In this document: piece after piece, positions 5,278 to 5,290 of the stretch
Layout: each line of letters begins with the position of its first letter
How positions within the stretch are numbered: the first letter of the stretch is position 1
From: Treponema sp.
Lineage (GTDB): Bacteria; Spirochaetota; Spirochaetia; Treponematales; Breznakiellaceae
Reading direction: 5' to 3'
DNA: 5,290 nucleotides
Assembly: GCA_009780545.1 (NCBI GenBank)
Contig: WQZW01000135.1
Location: forward strand, 1 to 5,290
The notes under the pieces: generated by a model
What the model was told of the DNA's origin: nothing
What the model saw: only the letters and a program-made list of their open reading frames with translations
Databases searched by the model: none
Program-made: the position numbers and the translations under genes

Positions 5278-5290
5278 CGAAAAGCACAAG

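Noticed and set aside
5216..5287. Longer N-terminus of the TPR protein from the ATG at 5287
   Set aside because: The extra 24 residues would bury the lipoprotein signal peptide internally and cover the candidate promoter; the ATG at 5215 has a good ribosome site.

Overview
The window is a GC-rich piece of a spirochaete chromosome, most likely from a Treponema-type organism. All five recognisable genes lie on the minus strand, so gene order runs from right to left: a TPR lipoprotein, gatC, gatA, flbB, fliK. The taxonomic call rests on the flbB-fliK pair. FlbB is the periplasmic flagellar collar protein characteristic of spirochaetes, and the FliK C-terminal block (around PETLGNVKIRLEM) reads like spirochaete FliK. 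The high GC content suggests a GC-rich relative rather than T. pallidum, T. denticola or Borrelia. The species cannot be fixed from the sequence alone.

Layout. Positions 3926-5215 encode an exported lipoprotein made almost entirely of eleven consecutive 34-residue TPR units. A 197-bp spacer (3729-3925) follows, with a weak hairpin after the TPR gene and a clear extended -10 promoter whose predicted start falls on the gatC ATG. gatC (3546-3728) and gatA (2159-3568) overlap by 23 bp and encode two of the three subunits of the tRNA-dependent amidotransferase GatCAB; gatB is not in the window. GatC is unusually short and lacks the usual C-terminal half. A 219-bp spacer (1940-2158) contains a perfect 11-bp stem hairpin. 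Then come flbB (1340-1939) and, after 65 bp, fliK (1-1274). fliK runs off the left edge and is incomplete at its C-terminus.

How the genes work together. flbB and fliK open a flagellar operon. In spirochaetes, fliK is normally followed by flgD, flgE and the motor and export genes, which would lie beyond the left edge. FlbB builds the base of the periplasmic collar and FliK measures and terminates hook growth. GatCA belongs to a separate housekeeping function, making Gln-tRNA(Gln) and/or Asn-tRNA(Asn) by transamidation. The TPR lipoprotein has its own putative promoter and an unknown scaffold-type role in the periplasm.

No RNA gene, mobile element, CRISPR array or clearly novel multi-gene system is visible. 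The points most worth a second look are the half-length GatC, the apparently leaderless gatC start, the very regular TPR lipoprotein near a collar gene, and the two spacers, which may contain dispersed repeats or remnants.
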